DNA of 32,568 nucleotides from a virus, in IMG/VR virus record IMGVR_UViG_3300021960_000302, positions 1 through 32,568 of that record. One strand, 5' to 3'. The notes beneath the pieces are model-generated. The model was not told where the DNA came from and ran no database searches. It saw nothing but the letters and a program-made list of their open reading frames with translations. Position 1 is the stretch's first letter. Each line of letters starts with the position of its first letter. Below are positions 29,398 to 32,568 of the stretch, piece by piece. The translations under genes were made by a program, and so were the position numbers.

Positions 29398-29763
29398 TCA
29401 GATCTCTTTTGATAAATTTACCAGTTTCTCTTCCCATCCAAACTTCGCCAGCGCCCTGGACCATCCCTTGCGTCCTGACAAGGTCAGCGCGGTACATCCC
29501 TGCGCCTTGGCCCATTCAATCACATCATGGTGCATGTCCGTCAGCTGATTCATCTCGCCGCCGGCCAGGAATATGTGCAACACCTTCTTCCTGGGATATA
29601 ACAATAGTTCTGTTACTAGGCAGCCCTCTTCGGCTGGCCATAGTTGCATTCTTCCTTCGAGTATAGCATGGAAAACATCATCTATGTCGTGCGTGCCGCC
29701 ACTATACTCAAGAGCGGACTTGATCCATTCCTCGCATCTTTCTAGGTTGTAAACCCTATCCAT
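29398..29763 (-). CDS. GNAT-like conserved phage protein (121 aa)
   Basis: A 121-residue alpha/beta protein: MDRVYNLERCEEWIKSALEY, THDIDDVFHAILEGRMQLWP, LLLYPRKKVLHIFLAGGEMN, and a C-terminus with GCTALTLSGRKGWSRALAKF. Strand-helix order and the WAKAQGC...GRKGW...FGWE ending fit small phage GNAT-like proteins. The acetyl-CoA loop is not a strong match, so activity is unsure. It lies among tail genes, overlapping the upstream gene by 8 nt. Confidence 0.7.
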   Translation of the reverse strand: MDRVYNLERCEEWIKSALEYSGGTHDIDDVFHAILEGRMQLWPAEEGCLVTELLLYPRKKVLHIFLAGGEMNQLTDMHHDVIEWAKAQGCTALTLSGRKGWSRALAKFGWEEKLVNLSKEI

Positions 29764-30412
29764 GTATCCTCGTTATGGCCAATGTCACGGATGGTGTGGC
29801 CGGAGCAAAAGCCGTTGCTGTAGCTACATCCAGGAATCCACTTGTGTCATCAACAGCCCACATGGCCTCAACATAATCGCCTGCCACTATGTTAAATATA
29901 GCAGCCCTCGACACGACAGTTGTTGCGTTGTTCCGATGCAGCGCAGACTTTATTGTGCTGCCAGCTATATCTGTGCCATTTTTTCTTGGCCAAAACCAAA
30001 AATTAACAGTGCTTGATGAGGTTGATGCTATCTGTGCTGTAAAGCTTAATAAATACTCACCAGACTCTGAGAAAACAATACGGCTTGATGGCGTTCCAAG
30101 CGATATCCCTGATGCACCAACAGGCGTATTGAATGTAAGGGCATACGCGGTATTGGCGGCCGCCGCAGTCACATCTGCCGTTATTGCCAAGCTTGCGTGG
30201 CCATCCTCCAGAATTATCTGAACGTATTCGCCGTCCCTAGAGACAACAGGATACTTGTTCTGCCGGTCCCACAGGATAATACCGTCCTCGGAAGCGGACT
30301 CGTCCACGGTCTTCTGTCTAAGCTTTGACCTGATCTGCGCGAGATACCTGTTCAGGCTGTTCGCCCAGGTCTGCCATCCGCTGCTGCTAGGCTGTGGTAT
30401 GTATTCGCTCAA
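29756..30412 (-). CDS. Tail protein with C1q/jelly-roll-like domain (218 aa)
   Basis: A 218-residue protein. Residues 1-70 are a charged N-terminal region (WANSLNRYLAQIRSKLRQKT, IILWDRQNKYPVVSRDGEYV) likely to attach to the virion. Residues about 75-218 alternate beta-strands (SGEYLLSFTAQIASTSSSTV, NFWFWPRKNGTDIAGS, GDYVEAMWAVDDTSGFL) in the style of trimeric C1q/TNF-like knobs found in phage receptor-binding proteins. The fold is inferred from pattern. It overlaps the tail protein gene by 4 nt. Confidence 0.68.
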   Translation of the reverse strand: MSEYIPQPSSSGWQTWANSLNRYLAQIRSKLRQKTVDESASEDGIILWDRQNKYPVVSRDGEYVQIILEDGHASLAITADVTAAAANTAYALTFNTPVGASGISLGTPSSRIVFSESGEYLLSFTAQIASTSSSTVNFWFWPRKNGTDIAGSTIKSALHRNNATTVVSRAAIFNIVAGDYVEAMWAVDDTSGFLDVATATAFAPATPSVTLAITRIHG

Positions 30413-31890
30413 CGCCTGCCCCCAGGAACAACCTCGAGCCGATTAACGCCAACACGCCAATCTGCCAGCCTCTGCCCCTCAACCCTGAGCCTTACCTGCC
30501 TGCCACTGAACCGCATGCTAGTAGGATTAGACATCGAGTACGGACCGTGTGAACTTTCAGTGCCGTTTGGATAGAACCTTGTCTTGAATGTCACGTTCAC
30601 ATCGCCCTGAGTCTTCTCATCGGGAATCATTTCCGTGACGTATGCAATCTGGTCGCCGTTGCCTATGGATATCGGTCCGCTTTCGGCATAAGGGGTCAGG
30701 CTGTCATAAATGTAACCCTTTTCGTGATCATATATATGATTGTCTGATGAGGACGCATAGAGCGGATATCTAAAGGCTCCCTGGTCTACACCAGAGGTCC
30801 GCCCCAGCTGCCCGATTGCCCAGGTGTTCTCTAGGTAGTTGAAGGAGACGTAACGATTACACTCGGTGGAATCTGAAGATGGGTAAAACCACCAGATTTC
30901 GGAATACCTTGAGTTGGTTGTCGCAAAGGCCTTGCTGATCTGCGACTCGTTTATGTCAGAGAAAACATAATCAGATACATCTGACTGCAACCTTGATACC
31001 GCGCCGCCGGAGTATGTGAAGAACGCCTTCTTGCCCATCCACATTGCGCCAAAGTCAGTGCTCGCCGCAGCCTTCTTGGACGCAATGCCGCACGCAGTAC
31101 CAACGCGCTCAAACCCATAGACATACGGCGGTCCTTGGTAGGTGGCTGTATGCGCATCAATGTCGGTAAGGATTAAAACCTGCCCCTTGACCTTAATCCC
31201 GCACATAATGTTTCCTGCCGTCTGCAGGAGGATGTCACCGGCCTCGTTAGTCGCTGCAGGCGTCCACAGGGTGTTGTTTTCTTTATCGCACCACTGGACC
31301 TTCCTAGGGTCTCCGCCGGCACCCAAAGCAAACAAGAACCGCTCGTCAGTGACAACGATGCCTATGTTGCCGGTAGGTGCATTAGTTACGACAGCGGCCG
31401 GTGTCGCGGTGTTAATCTGCCACTCATATATCTTGCCGTCATCTGATGAGCACGCAACAAGATACTCGCCCCAGGTGTCTAATGACCAGGTCGTGGCTGC
31501 CTCAATGGTTGTGATGTCCTGCCTTCCGACACCGTACTCATCATAACCATAAGCACCGGATCCGTATCCTGTGTAAGCATTGGCGTCTTCCCGGCCGGAT
31601 GTGAAACCTGCGGGAGTGATGTCGTACCTAGTCCCCGCGGCGTTGTATGCGTAGAGGTTTGCGTATGTCCCACCGGCTATGTATCGAACATCGCTATTTG
31701 TTGACCAGGTTATCAGGCCGCGAATCTTATTGGTTGCAGCCGTCTGAGATCGCTGCTTCCAGCCGCCAATAGGCTGCATGGTGTTATCAATCCACCTGAC
31801 TAGGTTGGCCTCGCGCCAACGATTAGACTGCTGGAACTCGGTGCCGTTTCGATATATCCCCGGCGGAATCTGCAAAGGTATCAGTGCCAT
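30409..31890 (-). CDS. Large beta-rich tail/DNA-stabilisation protein (493 aa)
   Basis: A 493-residue protein starting MALIPLQIPPGIYRNGTEFQ, SNRWREANLVRWIDNTMQPI, GGWKQRS, a conserved beginning of podovirus tail proteins. It is beta-rich with blade-like segments (RYIAGGTYANLYAYN, EYLVACSSDDGKIYEW, ERFLFALGAGGDPRKVQWCD), suggesting a propeller related in role to P22 gp10-type stabilisation proteins. A GYGSGAYGYDEYG loop mirrors the fibre protein at 870-1643. It probably plugs or extends the tail. The C-terminus contains VRLRVEGQRLADWRVGVNRL. Confidence 0.78.
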   Translation of the reverse strand: MALIPLQIPPGIYRNGTEFQQSNRWREANLVRWIDNTMQPIGGWKQRSQTAATNKIRGLITWSTNSDVRYIAGGTYANLYAYNAAGTRYDITPAGFTSGREDANAYTGYGSGAYGYDEYGVGRQDITTIEAATTWSLDTWGEYLVACSSDDGKIYEWQINTATPAAVVTNAPTGNIGIVVTDERFLFALGAGGDPRKVQWCDKENNTLWTPAATNEAGDILLQTAGNIMCGIKVKGQVLILTDIDAHTATYQGPPYVYGFERVGTACGIASKKAAASTDFGAMWMGKKAFFTYSGGAVSRLQSDVSDYVFSDINESQISKAFATTNSRYSEIWWFYPSSDSTECNRYVSFNYLENTWAIGQLGRTSGVDQGAFRYPLYASSSDNHIYDHEKGYIYDSLTPYAESGPISIGNGDQIAYVTEMIPDEKTQGDVNVTFKTRFYPNGTESSHGPYSMSNPTSMRFSGRQVRLRVEGQRLADWRVGVNRLEVVPGGRR

Positions 31891-31894
31891 GTAG

Positions 31895-32173
31895 TTACCA
31901 TTTTACCTTGTCGGCCCAATACGCCGCGCTCATCTTGCCCTTTGCTATGTTCTTTGCGTGCCTGGCCTTGAATGATTTCTGCCTGGCCTTCTCACTGTCA
32001 GATTTAGGATTGCTTCCTGCGCCAGAGACACCCTGCTGCCCGAATCTGATCGTCTTTACTTTATCACCTTCCTTGGCAACAACAACGTGAGACTTTGTCG
32101 GATGTTTTGGTGTGCGTTTCGGCTTGTTGTATCCGCTCACGCCAGCCCTGCTTAATCGAGAATCTTTAGCCAT
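31895..32173 (-). CDS. Small basic conserved phage protein (92 aa)
   Basis: A 92-residue basic protein: MAKDSRLSRAGVSGYNKPKR, TPKHPTKSHVVVAKEGDKVK, TIRFGQQGVSGAG, then KARQKSFKARHAKNIAKGKM and SAAYWADKVKW. This is a widely conserved small phage protein; SRLxRAGVxGYNKPKRTPxHP and IRFGQQGVSGAG are its hallmarks. Function is not known to me; its charge suggests nucleic acid contact. It starts in a TAATG overlap and sits 4 nt before the tail gene. Confidence 0.8.
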   Translation of the reverse strand: MAKDSRLSRAGVSGYNKPKRTPKHPTKSHVVVAKEGDKVKTIRFGQQGVSGAGSNPKSDSEKARQKSFKARHAKNIAKGKMSAAYWADKVKW

Positions 32174-32556
32174 TAAATAGAACCCGCTATCGCACTAACC
32201 GCAGCCAATAAGGCCATACTTCCAATTATTACAACACCAACAAGCAAACTGATATCTATCATGTCTTTCCGCTGTTGCGCTCTTGCTCTCGCTAGTCTGA
32301 GCCTTTCATTCTTTAGACGGGTACGCTCTCTCAGCATATCCCGGTAGAACTCTCCCTGTCCTGAATAGATTAGGAACTCTCTAAGCTCCTTCTCCATCTG
32401 CGCTGCCTTGTGCTTCGCTATGGTAATCTCCATAGCCTCTGCCTCTATACTCTTTCCCTTGACTGCTCTGGTCAGTACGGAGGCTGTCTCGTTCTCTATC
32501 TTTGCCTCTAGTATCTTCTCGTTAGCGTCCCAGAACTTAGCGAGACTTGAGGCCAT
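32173..32556 (-). CDS. Coiled-coil protein with C-terminal TM helix (127 aa)
   Basis: A 127-residue protein: MASSLAKFWDANEKILEAKI, then charged helices (ITIAKHKAAQMEKELREFLI, RDMLRERTRLKNERLRLARA) and a C-terminal membrane helix (LVGVVIIGSMALLAAVSAIA). A coiled coil with a tail anchor could be an ejection component or spanin-like factor, but no lipobox or signal sequence is seen. An AAGGG site precedes the ATG; only 12 nt remain before the window edge. Confidence 0.72.
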   Translation of the reverse strand: MASSLAKFWDANEKILEAKIENETASVLTRAVKGKSIEAEAMEITIAKHKAAQMEKELREFLIYSGQGEFYRDMLRERTRLKNERLRLARARAQQRKDMIDISLLVGVVIIGSMALLAAVSAIAGSI

Positions 32557-32568
32557 GTCCCTTAGTTC

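Noticed and set aside
1-32568. tRNA genes, CRISPR arrays and insertion sequences
   Set aside because: None was found by reading both strands; no cloverleaf, spaced direct repeats or transposase was recognised.

Overview
The window is a large part of a tailed double-stranded DNA phage genome (Caudoviricetes). Every convincing protein gene lies on the minus strand, so the biology reads from right to left, and most neighbours are packed with 1-4 nt ATGA or TAATG overlaps. A long P22-type portal, an SU10/DUF5309-type capsid protein, a scaffold, an adaptor, two ejection-like proteins, and no tape measure, tail tube or sheath suggest podovirus morphology. No integrase, tRNA or CRISPR array was seen. 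The host is probably Gram-negative, an inference from the GTA-type holin and the SSB-like C-terminal tip.

Reading order (minus strand): 32556-19172 encodes the virion: a coiled-coil membrane protein, a basic protein, a large beta-rich tail/stabilisation protein, a jelly-roll-like protein, a GNAT-like protein, Gly/Ala/Gln-rich virion proteins (one ending in an S74 chaperone domain), two likely ejection proteins, portal, scaffold and major capsid protein. Positions 19117-17365 carry small conserved proteins and a lysis cassette (small membrane proteins, 3-TM holin, M15 endolysin). A 432-nt gene-free control region follows at 16933-17364. From 16932 to 13941 lies a recombination module: SAK3-like annealing protein, PD-(D/E)XK nuclease, SSB-like protein, HTH protein and NinG. 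A calcineurin-like phosphoesterase and a small protein precede a second gene-free region (12115-12578) that is rich in hairpins. Positions 12114-8121 hold small genes, a SleB hydrolase, an SF2 helicase and a stand-alone primase zinc finger. An AT-rich cassette (ParB-like, FkbM methyltransferase, 2OG-Fe(II) oxygenase; 8121-6042) sits directly before the terminase genes. After TerS and TerL come a polyvalent GNAT-containing protein, a small basic protein, the head-tail adaptor and fibre proteins. The last fibre gene runs off the left edge, so both ends of the window are open; joining the ends would give a single unidirectional gene order.

The strongest unexplained signals are non-coding. In 16933-17364 two 31-bp dyads share arm sequences and spacing, a sigma70-like minus-strand promoter faces the recombination module, and a plus-strand unit (promoter, 12-bp hairpin, intrinsic terminator) could make an RNA of about 215 nt. 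G-U pairs in two of its hairpins form only in plus-strand RNA. The 12 kb region has a textbook plus-strand terminator although no plus-strand gene is visible. Among proteins, the oxygenase/FkbM/ParB cassette and a fibre protein with exact 20- and 10-residue periods stand out.
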